Positions 1-7,190 of a stretch of DNA of 8,231 nucleotides are shown piece by piece. Source of the DNA: DAOVDI01 sp965373045 (GTDB taxonomy: Bacteria; Acidobacteriota; Aminicenantia; Aminicenantales; Aminicenantaceae); the NCBI GenBank assembly GCA_965373045.1, contig CBDVEQ010000125.1, forward strand, positions 1 to 8,231, given 5' to 3'. Within the stretch, counting starts at the first letter, position 1, and each line of letters begins with the position of its first letter. A program made the translations under genes and the position numbers. The notes under the pieces were generated by a model that made no database searches, had not been told where the DNA came from, and saw nothing but the letters and a program-made list of their open reading frames with translations.

Positions 1-49
1 AGAAAAATTCACTCGAAACTAAAGGAAAGAAAATTGATTTGATTAAATA

Positions 50-256
50 TTACACAGGAATAAAAGGGATACCAGGAAAACACCCTTCGCCGTGCAATGG
101 CTGTGGTTCCCCTTTAAATGTTTTTGAGACATATGTAACTGCATTTTCTGCCTCGGTTCTCAATTCTCCAGGAGGCAGTTGTTGTACAGCTTGTTTGAGA
201 ATTTCCAGGCATTTCACCAGGTTTGGTGATACTTCTATTTTAAGCTTATCGTTCAA
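50..256 (-). CDS. Small hypothetical protein, translationally coupled to the upstream regulator
   Basis: A 68-residue protein that I do not recognise. The start is TTG at 256-254. An in-frame stop lies 15 bases upstream, and the Shine-Dalgarno AAGGAG at 270-265 sits 8 bases before the TTG, which makes this start convincing. The start lies inside the last codons of the HTH/TPR gene (11-base overlap), so translation is probably coupled. Residues 3-32 look like a mixed amphipathic helix (DKLKIEVSPNLVKCLEILKQ, then AVQQL-PPGEL). The C-terminus is rich in Pro, Gly and Phe (GEGCFPGIPFIPV) and contains one of two cysteines. There is no signal peptide or membrane segment. GC in sampled 60-base lines is 42-48%, close to the nuo genes and above the gene it overlaps. 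It may be a partner or modulator of the regulator; this is inferred only from coupling. Confidence 0.6.
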   Translation of the reverse strand: MNDKLKIEVSPNLVKCLEILKQAVQQLPPGELRTEAENAVTYVSKTFKGEPQPLHGEGCFPGIPFIPV

Positions 257-2045
257 AATACTTTCTCCTTATTGAATCAATATAAATATTATAATTTTTA
301 TCGGCTAAGAAACATTTTTCATATTGGTATTTATTCTTTACCAAGGCTACTTTCTTACAGAATTGATCCAATACATCAAATCCATTCTCTATATCTCCAA
401 TCCCAAAATAGATGGATGACAATTGGTAATATTCGTCTGATATTCCGGTTGAAATATTTTCTAATTGTTTTATAAATGCCCGAGCCTTGGATGTATCTTT
501 ATTTTGAGCGGCAATCATCCCTAGGTAAAAAATGGAACTCACTTTTAAAATGAAGGGTTCTTTGAAAGTGCTAAAAAATGATTCACTTTTTTTCAAATCT
601 CCAGCATAATAATACAACTCGCCAAGTCTAAAATCAGTCATTGTTGAAGGAGATATCTTTTTTATTATATCACAGATCTCAAGACCCTTTTCATATTCTT
701 CATTAAGCATTAATAATTTAACATAATACAAATTATTTATTGAAAAAGGATTTTGCCAAAAGCTTTTTTCAGCGTATTTCAGAGCTTTCATGAAGTCAGA
801 TTCAATTCCCTTCTCTCCGTATTTTTGGAAATAGATATAGCTTGTTATAGCATTCAGATTTTGATTGTTGGGATAAAGGTTCAATCCCTCGCTTGCTATT
901 TTATAAGCTTGATTTTTTGTTTCCGCATTGAAACTGAGATACTTCAGCAAGAACAGTTTTGATAAAGAACTAAAATAATCTGGTAAATCAGAGGTGAGAG
1001 ATTGAGCTTTAACCAGTAAACCTTCAGCTTTATTAAGCCATCTGATATTGTTATCCCAGCCAAAATTAATAATATTTAAATAGCATCTGGACAAGCCGAT
1101 ATAAGCCTGAGCAAATTTTCCGTCTTTAACAATCGCTTTGTTGAATAACTCAATTGCGAGTTCATTACTTTCCTTTGTGCTTAAGCCGTGGCAATAATTT
1201 CCTTCATGATATAACTTCCACGGATCAGAATTATCAGCTCTAATATGCGTTAGAATGAAATTCCCTTTGAGGTAATTATCGAACGCCTCATTATTAGCTA
1301 GACCGGTTTGCCTAACCATGGGAGGCAAAATTTCTTCTACAGGGATATCCATTGTTTCACAGATCGAACTGAATATATCTCTTTTGAATTTGTTAATGTT
1401 GCTTAGACTTGTTCTTTTCTCTTTCACAAAGAGAACTTTTTTATCATGTACATTTTCAAGCGAAGCGTTAATTATTATTTCATTTCTTTCTCTTTTCAGA
1501 CTCCCGGTTAATAAATAGTCAATATTAAAATCTATTGAGTTTGGCGAGGTCTTGTTAAAATACTCCAATTCAGAATGTGAGGATATTGGAATAGCTCTGA
1601 TATTGCGCGACAAACCAAGGTAATTTATCAATTCTTTCGAAATTCCTTGAGCTAAATACGTATCATACTCAGAAGAATTAAGATTTTCGAAAGGGAGGAT
1701 AGCTATGGATGAAATTTTGTTGTTGAATGTGTCTATCTTTTTTGAATCTAAATAGAGATAGAAAATTGCTATTGTTGAGATAAAAAATAATAAAGCTATC
1801 ATGGATAATATTAGATTTTTTCTTGGTTTGCTGATGGTAGTATTCTTGGTTTTTTTCCTTATAAGCCATTTGTCAATCTCGTCCTTATACGCAAATACCT
1901 TGGAACGAGATGAGTTGCTATATCTATGAACTGGGAGACCCAATTGCTTTTCCCATCTGTTACATGTTCTTTGATCATAGTTGAGATACTTAGAGATATC
2001 CTTCCATGAATTCAGAATTTTGTTGTTAGTATCTTGCATACCCAT
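246..2045 (-). CDS. Membrane-anchored HTH transcriptional regulator with FlgO/TolB-N-like domain and TPR repeats
   Basis: A 599-residue one-component regulator by architecture. Residues 11-62 form a MerR/excisionase-type helix-turn-helix (NSWKDISKYL, RT-NRWEKQLGLPVHR, then FAYKDEIDKWL). A basic stretch (63-76, RKKTKNTTISKPRK) precedes one membrane helix at about 77-98, which predicts the HTH in the cytoplasm and the rest outside. Residues 112-215 resemble the FlgO/TolB-N-like domain often found in such proteins (SSIAILPFENL, YLAQGISKELINYL, YLLTGSLKR). Residues 250-595 read as degenerate TPR repeats (ELFNKAIVKDGKFAQAYIGLSRCYL and similar). The layout recalls CadC/ToxR. The start could be M1 or M3; neither has a clear Shine-Dalgarno. 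Sampled 60-base lines are 22-35% GC against 47-50% in nuo. Its target genes and signal are unknown. Confidence 0.85.
   Translation of the reverse strand: MGMQDTNNKILNSWKDISKYLNYDQRTCNRWEKQLGLPVHRYSNSSRSKVFAYKDEIDKWLIRKKTKNTTISKPRKNLILSMIALLFFISTIAIFYLYLDSKKIDTFNNKISSIAILPFENLNSSEYDTYLAQGISKELINYLGLSRNIRAIPISSHSELEYFNKTSPNSIDFNIDYLLTGSLKRERNEIIINASLENVHDKKVLFVKEKRTSLSNINKFKRDIFSSICETMDIPVEEILPPMVRQTGLANNEAFDNYLKGNFILTHIRADNSDPWKLYHEGNYCHGLSTKESNELAIELFNKAIVKDGKFAQAYIGLSRCYLNIINFGWDNNIRWLNKAEGLLVKAQSLTSDLPDYFSSLSKLFLLKYLSFNAETKNQAYKIASEGLNLYPNNQNLNAITSYIYFQKYGEKGIESDFMKALKYAEKSFWQNPFSINNLYYVKLLMLNEEYEKGLEICDIIKKISPSTMTDFRLGELYYYAGDLKKSESFFSTFKEPFILKVSSIFYLGMIAAQNKDTSKARAFIKQLENISTGISDEYYQLSSIYFGIGDIENGFDVLDQFCKKVALVKNKYQYEKCFLADKNYNIYIDSIRRKYFER
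265..270 (-). promoter_or_regulatory. Shine-Dalgarno site for the small 68-aa gene
   Basis: AAGGAG on the minus strand, 8 bases before a TTG codon and inside the 3' end of the HTH/TPR gene. It is the strongest ribosome-binding site seen in the left half of the window. It decides the start of the small gene, for which no ATG is available in frame. Confidence 0.65.
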
Positions 2046-2059
2046 TCGCTATAAATATA

Positions 2060-2087
2060 TTATTATTAAAGTAAAGTCTTCTGTCAA
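2060..2087 (-). promoter_or_regulatory. Candidate sigma70 promoter for the HTH/TPR regulator
   Basis: On the minus strand a perfect -35 TTGACA (2087-2082) is followed after 16 bases by TAATAA (2065-2060); AATAAT is the alternative at 17 bases. Transcription would start only about 10 bases before the ATG at 2045, so the leader would be very short and has no Shine-Dalgarno. The -10 lies in a very AT-rich tract, so its exact position is uncertain. Confidence 0.45.
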
Positions 2088-2089
2088 CG

Positions 2090-2099
2090 TCAATATTGA
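2090..2099. promoter_or_regulatory. 10-bp perfect palindrome next to the regulator -35 box (possible operator)
   Basis: TCAATATTGA is a perfect 10-bp palindrome, two bases upstream of the -35 TTGACA of the regulator gene. The pentamer GTCAA also occurs three times on the plus strand here, at 2083, 2089 and 2101. Position and symmetry fit an operator, for example for autoregulation, but short AT-rich palindromes also arise by chance. Confidence 0.3.
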
Positions 2100-2133
2100 A
2101 GTCAAAGAAGGCAATATGCTGTGAACGGGACAC

Positions 2134-2196
2134 GACGAAGCCACTGCGAAGAGATCGGCTCGTCCGAAGGGTAAAAAAGGCCGATGATTTTTTATT
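2134..2196 (+). other. Structured GC-rich intergenic patch: two competing hairpins and a T-run
   Basis: Read on the plus strand, 2134-2142 (GACGAAGCC) pairs with 2157-2164 (GGCTCGTC): 8 bp with one bulged A. Alternatively 2154-2160 (ATCGGCT) pairs with 2179-2185 (GGCCGAT, one G-U pair), followed two bases later by TTTTTT at 2188-2193. The two stems share 2157-2160 and cannot both form. The second looks like an intrinsic terminator and the first like its competitor, as in attenuators and riboswitch platforms. No plus-strand gene follows, since nuoN faces it, so any transcript would be a small RNA or an antisense end. I compared it by eye with c-di-GMP, guanidine and cobalamin riboswitch cores and found no match. 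Confidence 0.25.
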
Positions 2197-2306
2197 AACG
2201 ATCTATGATATTCAGCACCCAACTTATCCCTGGCAAAATACTTTATTTAAAGCAATGACCATACAAAATAAATATGGGAATCGGCATTTTTTATAAATAA
2301 AGCAGT

Positions 2307-3734
2307 TTATAGGAGGGAGGCGACTGCCTGTTTAATAAAAACAAGCACATTCCCAGGAAAAATGCCCAATTGAAGAACTCCGTACAAACACAGGAATAAA
2401 ACAAAGAAAAGAGCGGGATTTTCAGTATGAATAGCGATATTTCGAGAGGGTTCTTTCATGTACATAAAGATAATGATCCTCAAGTAATAATAAACTGAGA
2501 CGAGGCTGGCAAGGACAGCGATAACGACCAGAGTGATAAGGCCTTCCCGAACAGCAGTAGAAAACACATAGAATTTTGCCAGGAAGCCACCTGTGGGAGG
2601 AAAACCAGCCAGGGAAAACAGGAAAATAGAGAACGTTGCCCCGATCCAGGGATATTTAAATCCGATCCCGGCATAGTCATCCAGTTCCAGGTATTCTTCA
2701 TCCTTTTTGCTTAAAGCGATGACTGCGGAAAAAGCTCCGACATTCATAAAGATATAAACCATCAGATAAAACAGGAGGCCGGCATTATCCTGTGACAAAA
2801 TAGCGACCAGAAGATATCCAGCATGAGCGATACTTGAATAAGCTAGGATTCTTTTTACATTTGTTTGGCGGAGAGCAATGAGGTTTCCGAAAACCATGGT
2901 AAGCACTGCAATAATCCAAAGTGCTGCGAATACAGCTTCTGTATTCACGGCCGCACGCCAGTAGAGCTGAAAGATGCGCATCAAGACAGCAAAGCCCACG
3001 ACTTTAGGCCCAACAGAAAAGAAAGCCGTAACAGGAGTAGGAGAGCCTTGATAAACATCCGGTGTCCACATGTGAAAGGGGATAACAGCGATCTTGAATC
3101 CAAGCCCAATAATGATAAGGCCGATTCCGGCTACGGCCAGAAGACTGAGATTTGGATCTGCAAAGCTCTGAATAAAAACTGTTATATCGGTGCTCTGAGT
3201 AACGCCGTAAAGAAGAGCAAGTCCGAATATGATAAAAGCAGATGCAAAGCATCCCAAAAGGAAATACTTAGCCGCGGCTTCGGAAGATAGAGGGTCTCCT
3301 CGTTTCAGTCCTGCAAGAGCATAGCTGGAAACTGACAAGACCTCAAGCCCAAGAAAAATGATTAAAAAATCCGTAGAGGAAACCATGATAATCATTCCGG
3401 ACAGGGCCAAGAGAAGCAGTGCATAGTATTCCCCGTGATTTGTATTTTGAAGAAAAATATACTTCATGGATATCAGGGTCACGAGGATAGTTGCGATGGC
3501 TAAAATAAGGATGAAAAAAAGGGCAAAATTGTCCAGCAGAAGTTTTCCGTTGAAATAGGAGGGGTTTTGATTCCAGAATCTTAAGCCTGCATAGATACTG
3601 CCCAGAAGAAATACGATGGATATATAAGCAAGATAATCTTTCTTTTCTTTTTTTAAGAAAACTTCAAGGATCAGAACAAGAAGTGCGGCGCCGACAATGA
3701 TCAACAGGGGAATTAGTGTTGAAAAGGTGTTCAT
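2307..3734 (-). CDS. nuoN: NADH-quinone oxidoreductase subunit N (antiporter-like)
   Basis: A 475-residue polytopic membrane protein, close to the usual 475-490 for NuoN, and one of three antiporter-like subunits of the complex I membrane arm that translocate protons as quinone is reduced. The Proton_antipo_M-type core is clear. E131 (GLEVLS) matches the TM5 glutamate. K214 (GFKIAVIPFHMWTPDVYQG) and K244 (VGPKVVGF) match the central lysines, and K387 (GGFLAKFYVF) the TM12 lysine. The expected count is about 14 membrane helices. The ATG overlaps the nuoM stop as ATGA (4 bases) and has GAGGA 6 bases upstream. It is the last gene of the operon. After the TAA I see no convincing minus-strand terminator before the next gene, so read-through towards the regulator is possible. 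Confidence 0.96.
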   Translation of the reverse strand: MNTFSTLIPLLIIVGAALLVLILEVFLKKEKKDYLAYISIVFLLGSIYAGLRFWNQNPSYFNGKLLLDNFALFFILILAIATILVTLISMKYIFLQNTNHGEYYALLLLALSGMIIMVSSTDFLIIFLGLEVLSVSSYALAGLKRGDPLSSEAAAKYFLLGCFASAFIIFGLALLYGVTQSTDITVFIQSFADPNLSLLAVAGIGLIIIGLGFKIAVIPFHMWTPDVYQGSPTPVTAFFSVGPKVVGFAVLMRIFQLYWRAAVNTEAVFAALWIIAVLTMVFGNLIALRQTNVKRILAYSSIAHAGYLLVAILSQDNAGLLFYLMVYIFMNVGAFSAVIALSKKDEEYLELDDYAGIGFKYPWIGATFSIFLFSLAGFPPTGGFLAKFYVFSTAVREGLITLVVIAVLASLVSVYYYLRIIIFMYMKEPSRNIAIHTENPALFFVLFLCLYGVLQLGIFPGNVLVFIKQAVASLL

Positions 3735-5284
3735 TGGAGTTCCTCTTCTTCTTCATCGTATATAACAGGCTTGTTCTGATTCGTTGCCTGAGCAAATATT
3801 GCCTCTCTTTTTTTTATCTGATTCAGAAGATGTTTCACAGAAGTATCTATTTTGTTTAAAAAGGTATTTGGGAAAATACCCATCCAGAATATCATAACAA
3901 TGATGGGAATAAACTGAATGATCTCTCTTCTATTAAGATCTTTAAAAGACAATATGTTTTTGTTTGTGATCGGGCCCTGCATCACCCTTTGGAACATCCA
4001 GAGTAGATATGCGGCTGCCAGGATAATTGTCGATACCGCAAGGATAGCTAAAAGGTGATTGGATTTAAATATGCCGAAGATGCAGAGGATCTCTCCGATA
4101 AATCCGTTCAAACCGGGAAGTCCGACAGAGGAAAGCATAACGATCAAGAAAAATGCTGAAAAAACAGGCATTTGTTTGCTGACACCTCCAAAATCTTTGA
4201 TAAGACGTGTGTGGCTCCTTTCATATAAGATGCCGACACACATAAACAATGCTCCAGTGCTGAGACCATGATTCAGCATTTGATAGATCGCACCTTCCAT
4301 GGCTTCTATATTTAATGCGAATACCGCAAGCATGATAAGGCCCATATGGCTGACACTGGAATAGGCGACAAGGGCTTTGACATCTTTTTGGATCAATGCC
4401 ATCAGCCCTCCGTAAATAATGCCGATCAAGCATAAAACAGCGAGATAGGGGAGCGCTTTATGGAGGGCATCCGGGAACATGGGCATGGCAAAACGAAGAA
4501 AACCATAGGTTCCCATTTTGATCAAAACAGCAGCCAGGATAAAAGAGCCCCCTGTGGGAGCTTCGACGTGAGCATCCGGCAGCCATGTGTGGAAAGGGAA
4601 CATGGGAACTTTGATGGCAAAAGCAATCCCGAAAGCAAGGAAAAGCCACATTTGAATGTTGGGATTGAGGATCATATTCTGGAAATCAAGTATATTTAAG
4701 GAATAGGTGCCTGTTGCTTTATAAAACATGGAATAGAGAAAAAAGATCGCCACCAGCATCAGAAGACTGCCGAACATGGTGAACAGCACGAATTTAACAG
4801 TGGCATAGATCTTGCGCTTGCCTCCCCAGACACCGATCAGGAAATACATGGGGATGAGCATGGCTTCCCAGAATACATAAAAAAGGAAAAGATTGAAGGA
4901 TACAAAAACCCCGATCATGCCTGTTTGCAAAATGAGCATAAAGATCAGATATTCTTTGACTCTGTTCTTAATATACGACCATGAAGATAAAAGTACGATG
5001 GGCATGAGAAAGGTCGTCAGCAGAACCATAAAAAGACTTATCCCGTCGATCCCGACATGGTAATTTAGGCCGTAACCGATCCACGAAGCTTTTTCAACGA
5101 ATTGCGGATCTGCGGTCGTAGAATCGAAATTGAAATATAAAGTCAGCGATATAATAAAGGTGAGCAGGGTGATGATAAACGCGATTGTCCGCAGTGTATT
5201 TTCTTTTTCTTTAGGAATAAAGATAAGAAGGATTGCACATGCTAATGGTAAGAAAGTTATGATGCTTATGATTGGAATGTTCAT
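3731..5284 (-). CDS. nuoM: NADH-quinone oxidoreductase subunit M (antiporter-like)
   Basis: A 517-residue membrane subunit of complex I (E. coli NuoM is about 509), the middle antiporter-like proton channel. Visible landmarks are E140 (VFWEAMLIPMYFLIGVWG, TM5 glutamate), K225 (FAIKVPMFPFHTWLPDAHVEAPT, TM7), K256 (LIKMGTYG), the QKDVKALVAYSSVSHMG segment at 299-315, and E398 (NGFIGEIL), where NuoM has a glutamate and L and N have lysine. About 14 membrane helices are expected. The last ~35 residues form a hydrophilic tail ending DEEEEELQ, beyond the final helix. The ATG lies 3 bases after the nuoL stop with no good Shine-Dalgarno, so it probably depends on coupling to nuoL. It overlaps nuoN by 4 bases. 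Confidence 0.97.
   Translation of the reverse strand: MNIPIISIITFLPLACAILLIFIPKEKENTLRTIAFIITLLTFIISLTLYFNFDSTTADPQFVEKASWIGYGLNYHVGIDGISLFMVLLTTFLMPIVLLSSWSYIKNRVKEYLIFMLILQTGMIGVFVSFNLFLFYVFWEAMLIPMYFLIGVWGGKRKIYATVKFVLFTMFGSLLMLVAIFFLYSMFYKATGTYSLNILDFQNMILNPNIQMWLFLAFGIAFAIKVPMFPFHTWLPDAHVEAPTGGSFILAAVLIKMGTYGFLRFAMPMFPDALHKALPYLAVLCLIGIIYGGLMALIQKDVKALVAYSSVSHMGLIMLAVFALNIEAMEGAIYQMLNHGLSTGALFMCVGILYERSHTRLIKDFGGVSKQMPVFSAFFLIVMLSSVGLPGLNGFIGEILCIFGIFKSNHLLAILAVSTIILAAAYLLWMFQRVMQGPITNKNILSFKDLNRREIIQFIPIIVMIFWMGIFPNTFLNKIDTSVKHLLNQIKKREAIFAQATNQNKPVIYDEEEEELQ
3741..3745 (-). promoter_or_regulatory. Shine-Dalgarno site of nuoN inside the nuoM tail
   Basis: GAGGA on the minus strand, 6 bases before the nuoN ATG. 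It is part of the GAA/GAG codon run that encodes the acidic end of NuoM, so the same purine-rich bases encode the tail and provide the ribosome-binding site of the next gene. Confidence 0.6.
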
Positions 5285-5287
5285 TTT

Positions 5288-7189
5288 TTAAAACAATAAA
5301 AAGCCAATAACAAGAATTGCGCCCAAAAGAAATATCAGAGCATAGTCTTTTAAAAAACCTGTCTGGAACCGGCTCAGGAGTTTTCCTGACCAAACCGCTG
5401 TTTTTGCAGAGCCGTTTACAGCTCCATCAATGATCTTCAGATCGAAGTTGTCATAGATAATTTCCGACCCTCTGATCATAGGGTTGACAAAAACAGCATT
5501 ATAAGCTTCGTCCACATAATATTTGTTGTAAAGCAGTTTATAAATGAAAGGGAATTTCTTGATAAGCGTGGATGGGATCTGAGTTTTTCGGATATAAAAG
5601 ATGTAAGCAATAAATATCCCTGCAACAGCCACAGCCACTGATATCAGTATTAAAAACCACTCTGTTCCCATGCTGATATGAGCCTCATGACCGGATTGGA
5701 TTACAGGATCCAGGAAATGTCCGAACCAGTTATAGTTTTTACCTACGACGGCTGGAAGCCCGATATATCCTGCAATAATGGAAAAGAATGCCAGAATAGC
5801 CAGTGGTATGGTCATCACAGGGGGAGATTCATGGATATGTTTTTTTACATCCGGCTCAAGCCTTTCTTTTCCATGAAAGGTGAGGAAGATCAGACGAAAC
5901 ATGTAAAAAGCAGTCATAACAGCGCCTAAAATCCCCATAGCCCATACAGCATACTGCCCCTGGGCAAATGCATGGGTCAGGATAGCATCCTTGGAGAAAA
6001 ATCCCGAAAAGAAAGGAATTCCGGCAATGGCAATAGCGCCAATAAGAAAAGGATAGTAAGTGCGTGGAAGGTATTTTCTTAATCCTCCCATTTTCTGTAC
6101 ATTTATTTCACCGGACAAGGCATGCATTACGCTGCCGGCTGCCAGAAAGAGCAGGCTTTTAAAAAAAGCATGAGTGTATAGATGAAAAATTCCAGCCGCG
6201 TAAGCTCCTACGCCGCATCCAATAAACATATATCCCAACTGGGAAATTGTGGAGTAGGCAAGAATTTTCTTTATGTCATTCTGGGTGAGAGCCATAGTGG
6301 CGGCAAAAATTGCAGTCAGCCCTCCCACAATAGCAATAATATTGCTTGCTGTAAGAGACATGGAATATAGCAGATTCATTCTAGCAACCATGTAAACACC
6401 GGCTGTGACCATTGTTGCGGCGTGGATGAGAGCGCTGACAGGTGTTGGACCTTCCATTGCATCCGGAAGCCATATATAAAGGGGAAGCTGTGCGGATTTA
6501 CCGGTAGCTCCTATAAACAGCAAGATCCCGATCAATGTCGCCAGAGCAGGAGTTAAAACGCCGCCAAGTGCCGCCTCATTAATAGCGCTGAATTCCGTGC
6601 TTCCAACATGAAAGAAAATAAACAGGAGGCCGAGGAGAAAACCTGCATCGCCGATCCTGTTTACTATAAAAGCTTTTTTTCCCGCATTGGAGGCAGAATG
6701 TTTTTCGAACCAGAATCCGATCAGAAGATAGGAACAGAGCCCTACTCCCTCCCATCCGACAAACATCAAAACAAGATTTGAAGCCATAACAAGAACGAGC
6801 ATGAAAAATACAAAAAGATTGAGGTAGGTGAAGTAGCGAGTATAGCTTTTGTCTTTTGACATATAGCCTACAGAGTAGATATGGATCAAAAATCCCACCA
6901 ATGAGACAACCAGGACCATGACGGCTGTAAGAGAGTCGAACTGAAAAGAGAGGTTTACTTTAAAACTTCCGGCATTGATCCATGAAAAGAGGTTTTTTTC
7001 AAGGTGGGAATGGCTGGGCCCGGCGTTCAACAGGCTGAAAAATGAAATGGCGGCCAGCACGAACGAAGCAAGAACTGCAAAACATGCCTGCAAAGAGACA
7101 TATTTCTTTGGGAATCTTCGTCCGAATATCACAAAAATGATAGTGCTTACTAGAGGGAAAAATGGGATGAGCCAAAAAAAGTCTGTCAT
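5288..7189 (-). CDS. nuoL: NADH-quinone oxidoreductase subunit L (antiporter-like, with lateral helix)
   Basis: A 633-residue distal subunit of the complex I membrane arm (E. coli about 613). The N-terminal Proton_antipo_N region (to about residue 125, including NLSFQFDSLTAVM) is followed by the Proton_antipo_M core. Key residues are E147 (FVGWEGVGLCSYLLIGFW), D181 (NRIGDAGF), K231 (ATGKSAQLPL), H255 (ALIHAATMVTAGVYMVAR), K344 (HAFFKSLLFL) and K400 (GFFSKDAIL). The C-terminal part (YNKYYVDEAYNAVFVNP through LKIIDGAVNGSAK, about 545-600) fits the amphipathic lateral helix running along M and N, ending in a last membrane helix at about 614-633. About 16 membrane helices are expected. The ATG is one base after the nuoK stop and has AAGGG 5 bases upstream. 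The protein is complete, with no missing charged residue. Confidence 0.97.
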   Translation of the reverse strand: MTDFFWLIPFFPLVSTIIFVIFGRRFPKKYVSLQACFAVLASFVLAAISFFSLLNAGPSHSHLEKNLFSWINAGSFKVNLSFQFDSLTAVMVLVVSLVGFLIHIYSVGYMSKDKSYTRYFTYLNLFVFFMLVLVMASNLVLMFVGWEGVGLCSYLLIGFWFEKHSASNAGKKAFIVNRIGDAGFLLGLLFIFFHVGSTEFSAINEAALGGVLTPALATLIGILLFIGATGKSAQLPLYIWLPDAMEGPTPVSALIHAATMVTAGVYMVARMNLLYSMSLTASNIIAIVGGLTAIFAATMALTQNDIKKILAYSTISQLGYMFIGCGVGAYAAGIFHLYTHAFFKSLLFLAAGSVMHALSGEINVQKMGGLRKYLPRTYYPFLIGAIAIAGIPFFSGFFSKDAILTHAFAQGQYAVWAMGILGAVMTAFYMFRLIFLTFHGKERLEPDVKKHIHESPPVMTIPLAILAFFSIIAGYIGLPAVVGKNYNWFGHFLDPVIQSGHEAHISMGTEWFLILISVAVAVAGIFIAYIFYIRKTQIPSTLIKKFPFIYKLLYNKYYVDEAYNAVFVNPMIRGSEIIYDNFDLKIIDGAVNGSAKTAVWSGKLLSRFQTGFLKDYALIFLLGAILVIGFLLF

Positions 7190-7190
7190 A

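Noticed and set aside
2111..2196. c-di-GMP-I, guanidine (ykkC) or cobalamin riboswitch
   Set aside because: Scattered short resemblances exist (a GCCACTG heptamer, an AAGGGTAAAAAAGG stretch), but the conserved cores and spacing are absent, and no plus-strand gene follows.
2096..2296. 66-codon plus-strand frame from TTG in the intergenic gap
   Set aside because: No Shine-Dalgarno and no recognisable domain, and it runs through the hairpins. Chance is the simpler explanation.
2302..2327. Terminator hairpin at the nuoN stop (GCAGT/ACTGC followed by TTTATTT on the minus strand)
   Set aside because: Only 5 bp with a 16-base loop that includes the stop codon, and a T-run broken by A; too weak to call.
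2865..3290. 141-codon open frame on the plus strand
   Set aside because: Entirely antisense to nuoN, very polar and without recognisable motifs; a shadow of the nuoN codon pattern.
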